Source: Cryoendolithus antarcticus
Taxonomy: Eukaryota; Ascomycota; Dothideomycetes; Cladosporiales; Cladosporiaceae
DNA length: 64,000 nucleotides
Assembly: GCA_002077065.1 (NCBI GenBank)
Contig: NAJO01000029.1
Coordinates: 558,001-622,000 of the forward strand
Direction of reading: 5' to 3'
The notes beneath the pieces were generated by a model. It was not told the origin of the DNA and made no database searches. It was given only the letters and a program-made list of their open reading frames with translations. Numbering within the stretch: the first letter of the stretch is position 1; every line of letters begins with the position of its first letter. The position numbers and the translations under genes were made by a program. Below, piece by piece: positions 9,681 to 21,586 of this stretch.

Positions 9681-11474
9681 CTACTCACCAGTCAGCGTCT
9701 CAAGCACCGGGACATGGTCGGGCTCCATCATTGCACCTCCGGAACGCGGAGAACTTGGACAGCGGACAATCAAGGGGACTGACTTACTCGAAGTAACTAG
9801 TACGAACACATTATACCTGCCTCTCCCTACGACCTTCACGTCGCGCAACATGGCTTGGAGCTGTTCGAATGTCGCGCCCATGTCCGAATCTGACTTTCGA
9901 TCTCTAGCACTCGAAACAGCCAGCAAATTCAGCTTCAGCAGCGTCGCTAGATCCAGGGAGACTTCGTGTTCGCGATGTCTCACATTATCGAGATCAACAT
10001 CAGTGAACAAATGCGCTCTGCCCACAATCTGCGCGCTCTCACCGGGCAGGTACCGCACAGCAAATGCATACTTGGTCCCCCGAAAGCGCCACATGACATC
10101 TCCGTTCTGCAGGCGACAAGCTGCGAGACCACAAATATCCGTGTCCACGATACCGAAGTACATCATGTCCTGTCGGCCGACTGCGTCTTCCTCCGCTCCC
10201 TCGGACACGAACAGTGAAGGGCGACGCGACGTGTCGAACTCGAAGGTCGGTGTCGGCGATAGCACGCCAACGCTTCTCCGTGACGCCACGGCTTCGGCGG
10301 ACTCTTGTTGCAGCTCTACGGATCCGAGCGTACTCACCGGCACGACTAAGTTGAGAGACTGTGCGATACCGCGTTTGTGCGGGTCTTGCAGGAACTCCTC
10401 GGGCCGTGTATGGAAGAGGCTGAGCAACAACCGGGTCAGACCAAGCATCTTCGAAGGTTGCAAGCGCTCATGCAACTGCACGAATCTGAGAATGTCGACC
10501 AGCCGCTTCACGTCGGAATCTTCATACTCGATTGTAAGGTGCGTTCTATGCAGTCCGACGAGACTGTACAGAGCATACACGTGGTCGCAGGGCCGTCTGC
10601 ATTCGTTGTTCTGGTACCTGACGACGAGGTCGTGGAGGTTTGAAGATCGAGGGTCGCCTCCTCTGCCTTCTGATCTCTGGAGTGCTAGTCGCGCAGCTGC
10701 ACTGGCTAGGACTGACTTCCAAACTGCTCCATTGCGGACGTCGAGGTAGCCCTCCACATCCCGGTTGGCGTTCAGTTGGCCACAAAAGATTTCAAAGTCT
10801 GCCATAGGTAAGGGCGAAGTCCCCAATTGTAGTACCACGGTTCGTGCCAATACCAGCTCTTGAATGATCCACTTCCGCGACCAGTATCGTAGCCTGCAGA
10901 GCTTCAACACTGAGCGCCAGTCGGCTCCGAGATCCTCACCATGTGCATGCAGCTTCGACTGACAGTAATTATACACAGAATGCTCTGTATCGTCGAAGTT
11001 CGCCGCTGCTTGGACAAACCTGAAAGCTTTGGCGACATCGGTGTTTTCGCCGGCGCTTTGCAGCCAAGCTAGCACAACATTAGCACCACCATAGATATCG
11101 GCCATCAGCCGCACTTGGTGACCCTTCTCGCGATCCGAAGTCTGATTGATGCATATCGCGTCGATCCACAGCCAGCAGGAACTCTGCGCATCTCGAATGG
11201 AGCGAAGAGCGTTCTTCAGGTTTTTGCGCACTCGGATTACTACATTGCCAGGGAGATGTAGCGCCTGCCGAGCGGCGTCATCGCCCCAAGTGTAGGAGAT
11301 AGCTCTGTATTGTGGACATCTGTCCGTGCCGAGGATATAGTGATGGAGCTCGCAGTCTAGTCTATCGCCAACACCAGGCAGCAATTTTATTAGGCGAAAC
11401 TCATTCTGCGATGTGAGGTTCTGGTATTGATATGTCGAGCCTGCGTTTTGCTCAGATCTTCGAAAGCTGACCAT
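9681..11474 (-). CDS. HET-domain (heterokaryon incompatibility) protein
   Basis: One exon of 597 codons starting at ATG 11474. Residues about 50-190 carry the three HET-domain blocks: YRAISYTWGDD, LWIDAICINQ with the following DREKGHQVRLM, and the IYGGANVVLAWL stretch. The C-terminal half includes the usual trailing motif of long HET proteins (GDVMWRFRGTKYAFAVRY, then VGRAHLF). HET domains trigger cell death when genetically different hyphae fuse, generally downstream of a partner or sensor; the specific partner here is unknown. There is no fused NACHT, ankyrin or WD region. A GTAAGT donor about 110 bp before the stop raises the chance of one more 3' intron, so the last 30-40 residues are uncertain. 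A divergent gene for a small membrane protein begins 730 bp upstream. Confidence 0.9.
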   Translation of the reverse strand: MVSFRRSEQNAGSTYQYQNLTSQNEFRLIKLLPGVGDRLDCELHHYILGTDRCPQYRAISYTWGDDAARQALHLPGNVVIRVRKNLKNALRSIRDAQSSCWLWIDAICINQTSDREKGHQVRLMADIYGGANVVLAWLQSAGENTDVAKAFRFVQAAANFDDTEHSVYNYCQSKLHAHGEDLGADWRSVLKLCRLRYWSRKWIIQELVLARTVVLQLGTSPLPMADFEIFCGQLNANRDVEGYLDVRNGAVWKSVLASAAARLALQRSEGRGGDPRSSNLHDLVVRYQNNECRRPCDHVYALYSLVGLHRTHLTIEYEDSDVKRLVDILRFVQLHERLQPSKMLGLTRLLLSLFHTRPEEFLQDPHKRGIAQSLNLVVPVSTLGSVELQQESAEAVASRRSVGVLSPTPTFEFDTSRRPSLFVSEGAEEDAVGRQDMMYFGIVDTDICGLAACRLQNGDVMWRFRGTKYAFAVRYLPGESAQIVGRAHLFTDVDLDNVRHREHEVSLDLATLLKLNLLAVSSARDRKSDSDMGATFEQLQAMLRDVKVVGRGRYNVFVLVTSSKSVPLIVRCPSSPRSGGAMMEPDHVPVLETLTGE

Positions 11475-12203
11475 TGCCGGACAGCAGCGTTGTGCAAATG
11501 CTGTTTACCGACTCCGCTCTCCCACTGGAGATTCCTGAAGCGTACATGAATCGCACCACGGAGCCTGTTGTCTCGTCGAATGGCCAAAGAGAAAATCGCA
11601 TGGAACAAGATCTGGACCGTTCGGTCGATATTATCACTCAGTGGCGAGTCTGTGGGGCAAGTGTTGTCGCAACGCAGTCGATCGCACCAAATGCAACCCC
11701 CTTGTCTTCGGGAGAAGCCAAGGTATAAGACTTTGGAGAGCTGTGTCGCGTATCTATCATGTGTGTAGTATTCTGACAAAACGGCGTGAGTAGAGGTCGG
11801 CGCCGTGAGGTGCCTTGCCACCACAAGGCTGTACTACCAGAAGGCTGTGTAAGGTAGTGTGTCGTGTATCTGAAGTCTACTTAGGAACCAGCCACCACCA
11901 ACGCGGCTGATACCTGCGATCGGAGGCAAGCATCCCATGCGCACTGCCACTACGCACGCAGAGGGGCGTCAACGTGCTTGGCTTCGGTTGCACTAGTAGC
12001 ATACTGCAGTTAGATAACCCAATCGCGTATAGCTCAGCCTTGCGTTCTGCCATTGGGCCCTGAGTCGGTGGGCCTCAGGTCGCGGACCTCGACGTTGCCT
12101 GTATATCTGAACTGGGATAGTAGCCTCCGTTGTCAGCCTCGCAACATGTCTGCGTTGCTGAATCATTCTTAAGATCGCTTGACTCCGTGGTGGACTCGAT
12201 AAC
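11475..12203. other. Divergent intergenic region, 729 bp
   Basis: Shared 5' space of the HET gene and the small membrane protein gene. No gene-like frame or repeat was seen. Confidence 0.5.
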
Positions 12204-12832
12204 ATGAGTGGCCGAAGGGCAAGGGCTCGTGCAGCTCCAGATGACGAAGACGTTGACAAAGAAGGATCATACGGCTGGCTCGTTCCACTCACTCTTGTAG
12301 CAATCCTAGCTTTCGCCATTGCCGCAGTGGCCATGGCCGTCAAGGATCACGATCTCGCCCAGATGGCGAAGCAGATCGCAAACACAGCGTCCGACACCGC
12401 ATACACGGCATCCGACAACTCGATCAAAGTCAGTAGATACGCCATTTAACTATACTGTTCCGCTCTGACATACGGTAGGCTCTGAACTACACCTCAGCCA
12501 TCGGCGACCTGACCGGTCAACTCAACCAGCTGGGCACAAACGTCAATGAGCTGCAGGGAGCTGATACAAATCTTACGCAAGGCCTGAATGCCGTACGCAG
12601 CATGGTGAACGAGCTGTCCAGCTCGGTCGATAGCGCACTTAACGATTTGGCCAGCTCGTTCGCCAGCGCCACTTTGCAGCCGAGGTGTACGCCCACGGAG
12701 ACTGCCAGCGAGACGCCCACCTACACACCGAGCTATGGGCCCACCTACGGAGAGGCTGGAGGGAGGTATGATCCGGAAGTGGGATTGATCTCTTTGGCCG
12801 TTGGAGTGGCCTTCGTGGTCTATTCAACCTGA
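12204..12832 (+). CDS. Small membrane protein with helical ectodomain and Thr/Pro-rich segment (hypothetical)
   Basis: Two exons, 12204-12428 and 12479-12832, separated by a 50-nt phase-0 intron (GTCAGT...GGTAG), give 192 residues. Residues about 24-46 (WLVPLTLVAILAFAIAAVAMAV) are a clear transmembrane helix after a short basic/acidic N-terminus. The following 90 residues are rich in Leu, Asn and Ser with hydrophobic spacing suggestive of a coiled coil. A Thr/Pro/Tyr-rich stretch follows (about residues 145-170), and the protein ends with a second hydrophobic run (GLISLAVGVAFVVYS). I do not recognise the family. The gene is divergent from the HET-domain gene. The second exon was joined because the frame stays open and the splice sites are canonical. 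Confidence 0.6.
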
Positions 12833-13874
12833 AGTGCGATGTGCTGGATGGGAATAGGGTAGAGTCGGCTTCGACAGCATTGAGCATGTGGCATTAGGAC
12901 AGCAGCGGATCATTCGATGACTGCAGAAACGTACTGGTCACAGATTCCTTCGTCAAGTATGATGAGGATACACCCACGGTTCGCCAACGCGAGTAAACCT
13001 TTCAGACAACTCTGATCACCAGCCAAGTGCTGTACCCCGGAACCCAAGTCCGGCCACGCTGAACTCACGTCCCCACACGAGCACATGGGTTCACGAGGGT
13101 CCAGCAAAGTTTCATCGCGGCTCTTGTGTTTCAGGTGCTGGAGGAGGGATTGTGATGGACGTGAAAGTCGCTGTACGCGGCTCACAATGGCGGGGGAGTT
13201 CGCTTGCAATGTATGTGAAACGCATGGATGCTGCGGAGAATTCTGTACGCTGTTGAGGTATGACGTTGGTGACGGAGATGGAGATGTGCGGGCGTCGAGA
13301 TTTGCGCGGTGAGCAAGCAGGTGAAGCTTCGACCACGAGGGCTGAACAATGCCAGCGTTATAGAAGACATGCACGGACTTACTACCATGGATCGTGCTTG
13401 CGCTCTCGAGCTGTACGTGTAGGCAAGTGCAAAAACAAGACGTCAAGCAGTCGCGAGTAGGACAACGCAAACGGGATGCCGAGACGAAAGTTGACCCCCT
13501 TTCGAGCCGATTTGTTGCCCTGCATCAAGCGGCCCGGGCGCCATCGCCATCTCATGCACACTGGCAGACCTGACGCCAGCGCTGTGAATGCCCCCCCTGT
13601 CTGACAGCACCGCAAACATGTCCTGTGACTGCTGATCGCGCGCGTATCCTGTCCTACCCATCCTATTCACTATCATCGCCCGTTTCACCCCTACAGTCGC
13701 AACACAACACACGCCCCTCACACGAGCAGACTTGAGCTCGCCATCTCTCGTCTCCTACTCACTCTGGCCAAGCGCGCATCGCCTTGGGAGGACAATACTT
13801 CTGAGCAGCCAGACCCGAAGCGCCAATGTGCTGATGATAGCGATCTTGCCTCACTCGACCAAACGCGCCCTGCG
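12833..13874. other. Intergenic, 1042 bp, upstream of NIK1
   Basis: Promoter and probably long 5' leader of NIK1; the last 200 bases are pyrimidine-rich, as is common in fungal leaders. Several antisense open frames at 12.9-13.7 kb have no features and were rejected. Confidence 0.5.
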
Positions 13875-16800
13875 ATGCCTCATGAGGAGACGACGGCAGC
13901 GGTAGCGAGCATCCTCTCTACCTTTGCCAAGCAGCACTTTCCTGGCAATGAACATTCGTCCCCTACATCAGTCACAGCCAACGGCATCAGGTCGACGCAG
14001 ATCGTGTTGCCGGGGAAGGACACGGTCGAGAAGCAGGTGCTGGAGCGTGAACTGACGAGTCTCGCGGTACGGATACAGAATCTCGAAGCCAGGGCGAGCA
14101 ATGGGGCTGCCTCATTACCGATAACACCGAATGAACCCGCCTCATCAGCTTTCGGCACCGAGGCACAAGCGCACTCCCCAAAACGATTGCGCTCTGCGTC
14201 ATGGGTTAACAACCTACTCGCGAAAGGCGAGGGCGGCCCGCAGCCGCGCCAGCTCACGGAAGAGCAGCTCACATCACTCCGCGAACATGTGGACCGCCAA
14301 GCTGAGGAGATCAAGTCACAGAAGGGCTACATAGACAGCATCAACTCGCAGCTCAGCAATCAGCAAGCAGCCACCAAGGCCGTGCTGGACGGCCATGGCA
14401 ACTCTTCATCCATCGAGCAGCTCAAGCGAGAAATCGAGAAGAACGTGCAGATCAACGCGACATACCAAAAGGTGCTCAAGGAGATCGGCACGATCATCAC
14501 TGCAGTCGCCAATGGCGATCTCAGCAAGAAAGTGCTCGTCCACGCCATGGAGAAGGACCCGGAGATTGCAAAGTTCAAGCATACCATAAACACCATGGTG
14601 GATCAGTTGCAAGAATTTGCTGGGCAGGTTACGCATTTGGCGAAGGAGGTGGGGACCGAGGGACGGCTTGGTGGGCAGGCTGTGGTGCCAGGTGTGGACG
14701 GCATTTGGGCTGAATTGACGCGGAATGGTAAGTTGCAATGAAGATGGTGACATGCTGACAGTGCTGACAAGATGGTTCAGTGAACGTCATGGCTCAAAAC
14801 CTCACGAATCAAGTACGAGAAATCGCAGTCGTGACTACCGCTGTCGCGCAAGGCGATCTCAGCCGCAAGATCGAGCGACCTGCCCGAGGCGAAATCCTCC
14901 AGCTCCAGCAAACGATCAACTCCATGGTGGACCAGCTCCGGACTTTCGCAACAGAAGTGACCCGAGTGTCGCGCGACGTGGGGACCGAGGGTGTGCTTGG
15001 AGGACAGGCGCAGATTAAAGGCGTGCAGGGCATGTGGAAGGATCTCACGGAGAATGTCAACGCAATGGCCAACAATCTTACTGCGCAGGTGCGAGATATC
15101 GCTGAGGTGACGACGGCGGTTGCGAAAGGAGATTTGACGCAGAAAGTCCGCGCGCAATGCAAGGGCGAGATCTTGGAATTGAAGAGTACAATCAATGACA
15201 TGGTGGATCAATTGCGGCAATTTGCACACGAGGTCACGAAGATCGCTAGAGAAGTCGGTACTGAAGGGCGGCTTGGTGGGCAGGCGACTGTGCATGGTGT
15301 AGAGGGCACATGGAAAGACCTCACCGAGAACGTCAATGGCATGGCCATGAACCTTACGACACAAGTGCGAGAGATCGCTGAGGTGACCACTGCAGTGGCG
15401 AATGGCGATCTGAGCAAGAAAGTGCAGGCTGAGGTGCAGGGCGAGATCTTGGCTCTCAAGGTGACGATAAACCAGATGGTGGACCGACTTAGTACGTTTG
15501 CTTTCGAAGTCAGCAAGGTTGCCAGAGAAGTCGGCACCGAGGGCACCTTGGGTGGTCAAGCTCAAGTCAAGAACGTCGAGGGCAAATGGAAAGACTTGAC
15601 GGACAACGTGAACACGATGGCTAGCAACCTAACGAGTCAAGTGCGTGGTATCTCGGACGTCACGCAGGCCATTGCACGAGGCGACATGAGTCAGCGGATT
15701 GAGGTGCATGCTCAGGGGGAGATCCAGACATTGAAACACACCATCAACGACATGGTCACGCGACTCGATGCCTGGTCACTAGCCGTCAAAGGCGTAGCGC
15801 GAGATGTCGGCGTTGACGGCAAGATGGGTGGGCAAGCAGAAGTCGAGGGCATCGCTGGACGCTGGAAGGAGATCACCACGGACGTGAACATTATGGCGCA
15901 GAATCTGACGTCGCAAGTGCGGGCATTTGGCGACATTGCAAACGCAGCCATGAAGGGCAATTTCTCGAAGACCATCACAGTCGAAGCATCAGGTGAGATG
16001 AATGAGCTGAAGAACAAAATCAACAAGATGGTGTCGAGTCTGCGGGAGTCGATACAGCGGAACAACCAGCAGCGTGAGGCTGCTGAGCTGGCGAACAAGA
16101 CGAAATCGGAGTTCTTGGCGAACATGTCTCATGAGATTCGGACGCCTATGAACGGCATTATTGGGATGACGCAGCTCACGCTTGATACGGAGCTGGAGCA
16201 GAATCAGCGCGACATGCTGAATATTGTGTTCTCGTTGGCGAACAGTTTGCTTACCATTATCGACGACATTCTGGACATTTCGAAGATCGAGGCAAATCGG
16301 ATGATTTTGGAGGAGGAGCCGTTCTCGCTGCGAAGTCAGGTGTTCAACAGTCTCAAGTCACTGGCAGTGCGGGCTAACGAGAAGGACATCAGTCTAGTCT
16401 ATGACATTGACAGCTCGGTGCCGGACTACGTGGTAGGAGACTCATTCCGCTTACGGCAGATCATCCTCAACCTGGCTGGCAACGCCATCAAGTTCACCGA
16501 GCATGGTGAGGTACGTGTCAAGATTGGCGCAGAACCCAGCGTCGCCTGCGCAGAAGACGAAGTCGTGGTCAAGTTTGCAGTATCGGACACTGGAATCGGC
16601 ATACACGAGAACAAGCTGGATCTGATCTTCGACACGTTCCAACAAGCCGACGGCTCGACAACGCGGCGTTTTGGTGGCACTGGACTCGGCTTGTCGATCT
16701 CGCGGCGACTTGTCACGCTGATGCGAGGCAAGATGTGGGTGGAGTCGAGCTTTGGCACGGGCAGCACATTCCTCTTCACCTGTATCGTCCGCATCGGCAC

Positions 16801-17904
16801 GCCGGACCTTAATAGGATCATGCCGCAGCTGAATCAGTATCGAAAACACAAAGTCCTCTTCATCGACAGCGGCCACACCGGCTTTGCGAAGCAGATTGCC
16901 AGCCACGTCAAGGAGCTAGATCTAGAGCCTTGCGTAGTCGGCAACTCCGCCGCTCTGCAAATAACGGAACTTAGAAAGGCCGAGAACTACGACTGCATTA
17001 TCGTCGATCACGGCGGGATGGCGCAGAAGCTCCGCGCCATGGAGCGCTTCAAGTACATCCCCATCGTCATGCTCGCCCCGTCTATCTCAGTATCTTTCAA
17101 GAACGCCCTCGAGAACGGCATCGCAAGCTACATGACCACGCCCTGCCTGCCCATAGATCTCGGCAACGCCTTGGTCCCAGCGCTTGAAGGCCGCGCCGCA
17201 CCTAGCTCTCTAGACCACAGCCGAAGTTTCGACATCCTACTCGCGGAAGACAACGCCGTGAATCAGAAACTCGCAGTCAAAATCCTAACAAAGCACAATC
17301 ATAAAGTGACTGTGGCCAACAACGGGCTCGAAGCCTTCGAAGCCATCAAGAAGAAACGCTTCGATGTCGTGCTCATGGATGTACAGATGCCCATCATGGG
17401 CGGCTTCGAGGCCACGGCCAAGATCCGCGAGTACGAGCAAATTCACGCCCTCTCTCGCTCTCCCATAATCGCCTTGACCGCACACGCCATGCTTGGCGAC
17501 CGCGAGAAGTGCATCCAAGCACAGATGGACGAGTATCTTTCCAAACCTCTCAAACCCAACCAACTCATTCAGACGATATTAAAGTGTGCTACGTTAGGCG
17601 GTGCGTTGCTGGAGCGGAAATCTGATCAAAGGGGCCTGCTTGTTGATGACAATGGTGCTGATGTGTTGAGCACAGATTCGCACAATGCGGGCAGCAGGTT
17701 GGGGACGCCGAAGCGGCCTGCGCTGGAGGCGAGGGGGTATACGGAAGGTAATCCGGCGGGGATGGAGAGCCCGGCTATTGTTACTGCTGATGAGGGGGAC
17801 CCGTTGCAGAGGGTGCGTATTTCCTGATCGTGGTGGAGATGAGATGGCTGAGTGGGGTGCTGACTTGATGATAGGAGATTTTCTTAAGGGCGAACAGCAG
17901 CTGA
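13875..17904 (+). CDS. NIK1: Group III hybrid histidine kinase Nik1/Os-1, osmosensor
   Basis: Three exons, 13875-14727, 14781-17812 and 17875-17904, with introns of 53 and 62 nt, give 1304 residues, the usual length for the family. A variable N-terminus precedes a ladder of HAMP repeats (about residues 205-700, periodic GGQA and NVNxMAxNLT motifs). The kinase core follows with phospho-acceptor His ([12 protein letters not shown], about H735), N box (NLAGNAIKF), G boxes ([17 protein letters not shown]), and a receiver domain with acceptor Asp in VVLMDVQMP (about D1151). There is no transmembrane segment, so it is cytosolic. It signals through Ypd1 and Ssk1 to the Hog1 pathway and is the known target pathway of phenylpyrrole and dicarboximide fungicides. 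The last exon is only 30 nt; it supplies EIFLRANSS, the expected end. Without it the frame runs to a false stop at 17827. Confidence 0.96.
14490..16050 (+). repeat. HAMP-domain tandem repeats within NIK1
   Basis: About six units of roughly 92 codons (about 276 nt). Each unit contains motifs such as TTAVAxGDLSxKV, INxMVDxLxxFAxEV and VGTEGxLGGQA. The DNA repeats are diverged but still periodic, and intron 1 falls between units one and two. This ladder acts as the signal-processing part of the kinase in the family. Confidence 0.85.
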
Positions 17905-19008
17905 GCATGTGGCGTGGAGGCTCGATCTTGATGATTCGGCTTCGACATCTAATGCTTGGCCCTTTCGCTAGAGGAACGCCCCCTGTTCACCGCTTGGCTA
18001 AGCCGCCAATCCGCCGCGCTGCGAAGTGAGATCCCTCGGTGCTGACCAGCATGTCGTCGCATTACTAGTCGATGAAGGAGACACCCTGTGGCCAGCTCAA
18101 TGCAGTCCTGCGGGGACTTCAAGCGCATGCAATCGAACACGACTCGCGACCGACGATCGCCATTCCTCGATGAGGACTCGTTGCTTGCTGGGCACGTTGA
18201 TCGCGGAAGCGTGGGAGATGTAGCGAAGCGGCCGCCAATGGCTGTCTGACCTAAGGCGTTGATGGGATGGCATGCATCGATCGCTGGATGTGAAGTCGAT
18301 CGATGCGGAGTGATGGGAATGGTAATCGGCAGCACATGAGATACCTAGGATATGGATGATATGAGAGAATACCTGCTGCCGTCTTGTTGGTCTCACGGCG
18401 CGAGTCCCTGCGCGGCTGAATCAATGGGCAACCAGCACGCGCCTACATAGCAGGATATGGTACCGGAGCGCCGAGGCTCGACGGTCAGCTACTCACATCG
18501 TGATGCCAATGCCTGGAGATACCACAGGCGAGATCAAGAACAGCTTGGTCCATACCACCACGATGTGAGCGCGTCTCGCCCTTCACATTGGCTACGTGGC
18601 TCGATCGTAGAACAGAATCAAGATCCCAAGCAACACGACGACACCACAGCTCGATGTCTAAGCCAAGTACTCGTGTAGCCAATCACAGCTTCGCATCGGC
18701 AAAAAAGAAGCGGGTCGGACCTTGATTACTGAACACTCATCTGGACCTCACCTGTGTACCCTGCCTTTGGCGTGAAAGCGCCACGTGAGCTTTGTCAGCC
18801 TGGTACCGTTGAGTACGGCCGCACTGATACGTGATCGAGAGTATGTAATCTGATACGATCCTCATGTTGGTCCGTCGACGAGGGGAAGGGTGAGTAGTAG
18901 GAAGACGAGCGAACTCAAAGCCAGCGACAAGTCATCCAACATCACAGGCAGCCGAGAGTCTAAACAGTCCGTTGACAAGCAGCACACATTAGCGCATCTG
19001 TCTGGACG
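17905..19008. other. Intergenic, 1104 bp
   Basis: NIK1 3' region and bZIP-gene promoter. It holds a CCAAT core at 18679-18683, about 325 bp before the bZIP ATG. The open frames on both strands lack recognisable features. Confidence 0.5.
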
Positions 19009-21069
19009 ATGGAGCCGAGGTTCTTTGGTACCGCATTGGACAATATGAACCGGCACAGCGGCACCACGTCAAAGCAAGCCGGTGCAGGCGGGCGTAAACG
19101 CTCACGACATGTTAAGGACATTGACAGCGATGATGGTGGGAAGCGGCAGGGCAGACCGCGGGTTGAGAAGCCTGATGAGACGCCGAGCGATGTAAGTAGT
19201 CCCAGCGACTGCAGTCTGTACACCACCTGAGCTAACGCCATGTGCTAGCGCCGTCGCACACAGATTCGTAAGTGACAGTCGGGCCCTTGGATGGCATACA
19301 ACGGATCGAAGTGGTGGGAGCAGGATTACTGATCATTGCCAGGCCTCGCCCAGCGTGCATATCGCGAACGCAAAGAGCGAACGCTCGATGACCTGCGCAA
19401 GCGAGTTTCGGAGTTGAACTCTACGATCGAGTGCATGAACACGGCTTTTGGGAGCTGTCGCGATAAGCTTGCGTCGACTGGGCTGCACGATGAACAGCTT
19501 CTTGATTTAGAGGAGACGAGAACTTACTTCACCACGCTGGTCAAGACTGCACGTGATCCCGGAGATGAAGTCGGGGGCGGCGACGATGCTGCCGACTTGG
19601 CCATAGCACCATCTACCGGGGTACACAGTGGAAAATCGTGTATACCTAGCGCGAGAAATGTCGATGCATGGGTCGACAAGACACTGGAGCCGCCTGAAGT
19701 TCGAGCGCACACTACACCATGGGGTTATGGGTCGAGTATCCCAACAATTAAGGATTATCTCAAGCCAGCTCTCCTTAGGCCGGAGGGCCAGCTGAGAGCC
19801 TTGGCTAACATTGAGGAAACCGGACTCGAGTATGACGATCTCGGCCACCCACTGTACCGCGGAGAGCCTTCATCGACGGCACTTGACCTTGAGTTGCCGC
19901 GCACATACAGCTTCCAGGAGACCACGATCGCGCGAAGGATCCACCGCGCGTGCTTGGAGGGCGCATATCACCTTTTACTGAATTACACACACCGGCCGCA
20001 TGCGTGCGAGCGAGTGTTCAAGCTCTCGTTTCTTGGTAGAAGTCGATCGAAGCTGCTTGCTGCGATGCGGGACATCCTCAAGCGCGGCCCGAAAGACTCT
20101 CTTGACTTCTGGGAAGCACCTCTCATCCATGTCGGCGGTGCAGGCACACATTATCCCCGCCGCGATGAATTCGGCAACAAACTACCCATGCGACCGAGTA
20201 AGAATCTAGGCATTGTCGGCCCTCAGACCCTAGCTCGCATGGAAACTGCCGCCCGCGACAACATTGGTGTGGACATGACGGTCGAGGTTGCTGGATTTGA
20301 AGGCGAGTGGCTCGATCCGTACGATGTCCAGGGTTACCTGGAGGAGAAAGGCATCTTCATGGATCCAGCAGCTTCGTTCGCCGATGCCGAGCTGCCACAG
20401 AGTATCGACAGCTCAGGGACCATGTCCGCCGCATCTTCCATGAACGGCACTTCCGAAAGATCAGACCATGCGACATCCGGACTAGAGCGGGATCGGGCAT
20501 CGAATCTCAATCCAATGCACCTCGAATTCCTCCGTGAAGCTGATGCGCAGAGCTGGAACGGCCAGGTGTCTCCCAATGATCGCGTCGCTAGTCATGTCCA
20601 AGGCATCCGAGATGCTGATACTGCCATGCACTCGTGGCAAGACAAGGATGCCGCGGATGGGCGCGTAAGCTCTGGCAATACTGCGTTCATCAATCCACAG
20701 CACGTGAACAACAATGCTTCAAGATCTGACACCATGGGTACTGCTTCATCGAGTGAGCAGTTGACGATGCTGAACATGTACGACGCGACTGATCCGAGGA
20801 TGTCGAATGAGAATTACAGGAAGTTGGCTTTTGCAGGAATGGATCGATCTGCTGCCTCTGTTTCGCCGCCTCCGACGAAGAAGGTCATTATTGATGTGTC
20901 CAAGTTCATCAAGAGTAAGCCACGTTCTTCCGAAAGCTGTAGATCTGACGTGCTGACCATCTCTGTCGTAGCCATCATGGTGTGTTCGTCATGCTTGGGA
21001 CGTACTGCGGGTTTCAGGCGCAAGGATGTTGATCGCGCTTTGGTAGTGTCTTCGTTTGAGGCATATTAG
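19009..21069 (+). CDS. bZIP transcription factor
   Basis: Four exons, 19009-19191, 19249-19267, 19343-20914 and 20972-21069, give 623 residues; introns are 57, 75 and 57 nt. The 19-nt second exon is supported because it completes the basic region: spliced residues about 62-85 read RRRTQIRLAQRAYRERKE, followed by the zipper heptads LDDLRKRVSELNSTIE. This is the NxxAQRxxRxR-type bZIP signature with N replaced by R in the first position, as in several fungal relatives. The long C-terminal part has the family block around AYHLLLNYTHRPHACERVFKL and a final CLGRTAGFRRKDVD motif created by the last splice (that intron is a multiple of three and could be missed). It is expected to be a nuclear DNA-binding regulator; target genes are unknown. 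Confidence 0.87.
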
Positions 21070-21586
21070 TCAGTCGACAAGCGTTCTAGGTCATTAAGAA
21101 GGTCGAGTCCAGTGCGGTCGTATTCATTGCAGTCGAGCTTCCTGAAACTAACGGTCAAACTACGGTTGAAAACTCGCGTGGCGGCCATGCCATGCTCTTC
21201 GCTTGTAGGCTGAGGGTGTCGATCTTTGCCTAAAGCGCGCCTGTACGATGACGATGTCTTACCTTCTACAGCGCATCCTCCACCACATGTATGGGTGTTT
21301 CCAAATTATCGGCTACTCATCCATATCTCACTGGTCAGCGTACTGTCCCTGCGTATTAATACCAATACTCGTATGTAAGGTAGCATGGCGCAGTCTAGAC
21401 AACTTTGTTACTTGACTTCATCTACATTGCATTGCTCAGCGTTCAAGCGATATCGTTCTGCATGTATACTAGGTTAGAGTCTTTAACAGCGAGTTCCTCA
21501 CATCTCCATCCGAGCGACAGAAGTCCAATCGAAGTGCATATGAGATCCAGAGCCCCTGATAAGAGACACCAAGACGGCCTGACACG
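21070..21586. other. Intergenic, 517 bp
   Basis: Between the bZIP gene and the Pmp3-family gene, likely the promoter and leader of the latter. A short frame at 21405-21656 overlapping the next gene in another frame was rejected. Confidence 0.5.

Noticed and set aside
9556..10749. 397-codon plus-strand frame
   Set aside because: Antisense to the HET-domain gene, Ser/Arg-rich with no features.
14777..15565. 262-codon minus-strand frame in NIK1
   Set aside because: Mirror of the HAMP repeats, so it shows apparent internal repeats but is non-coding.
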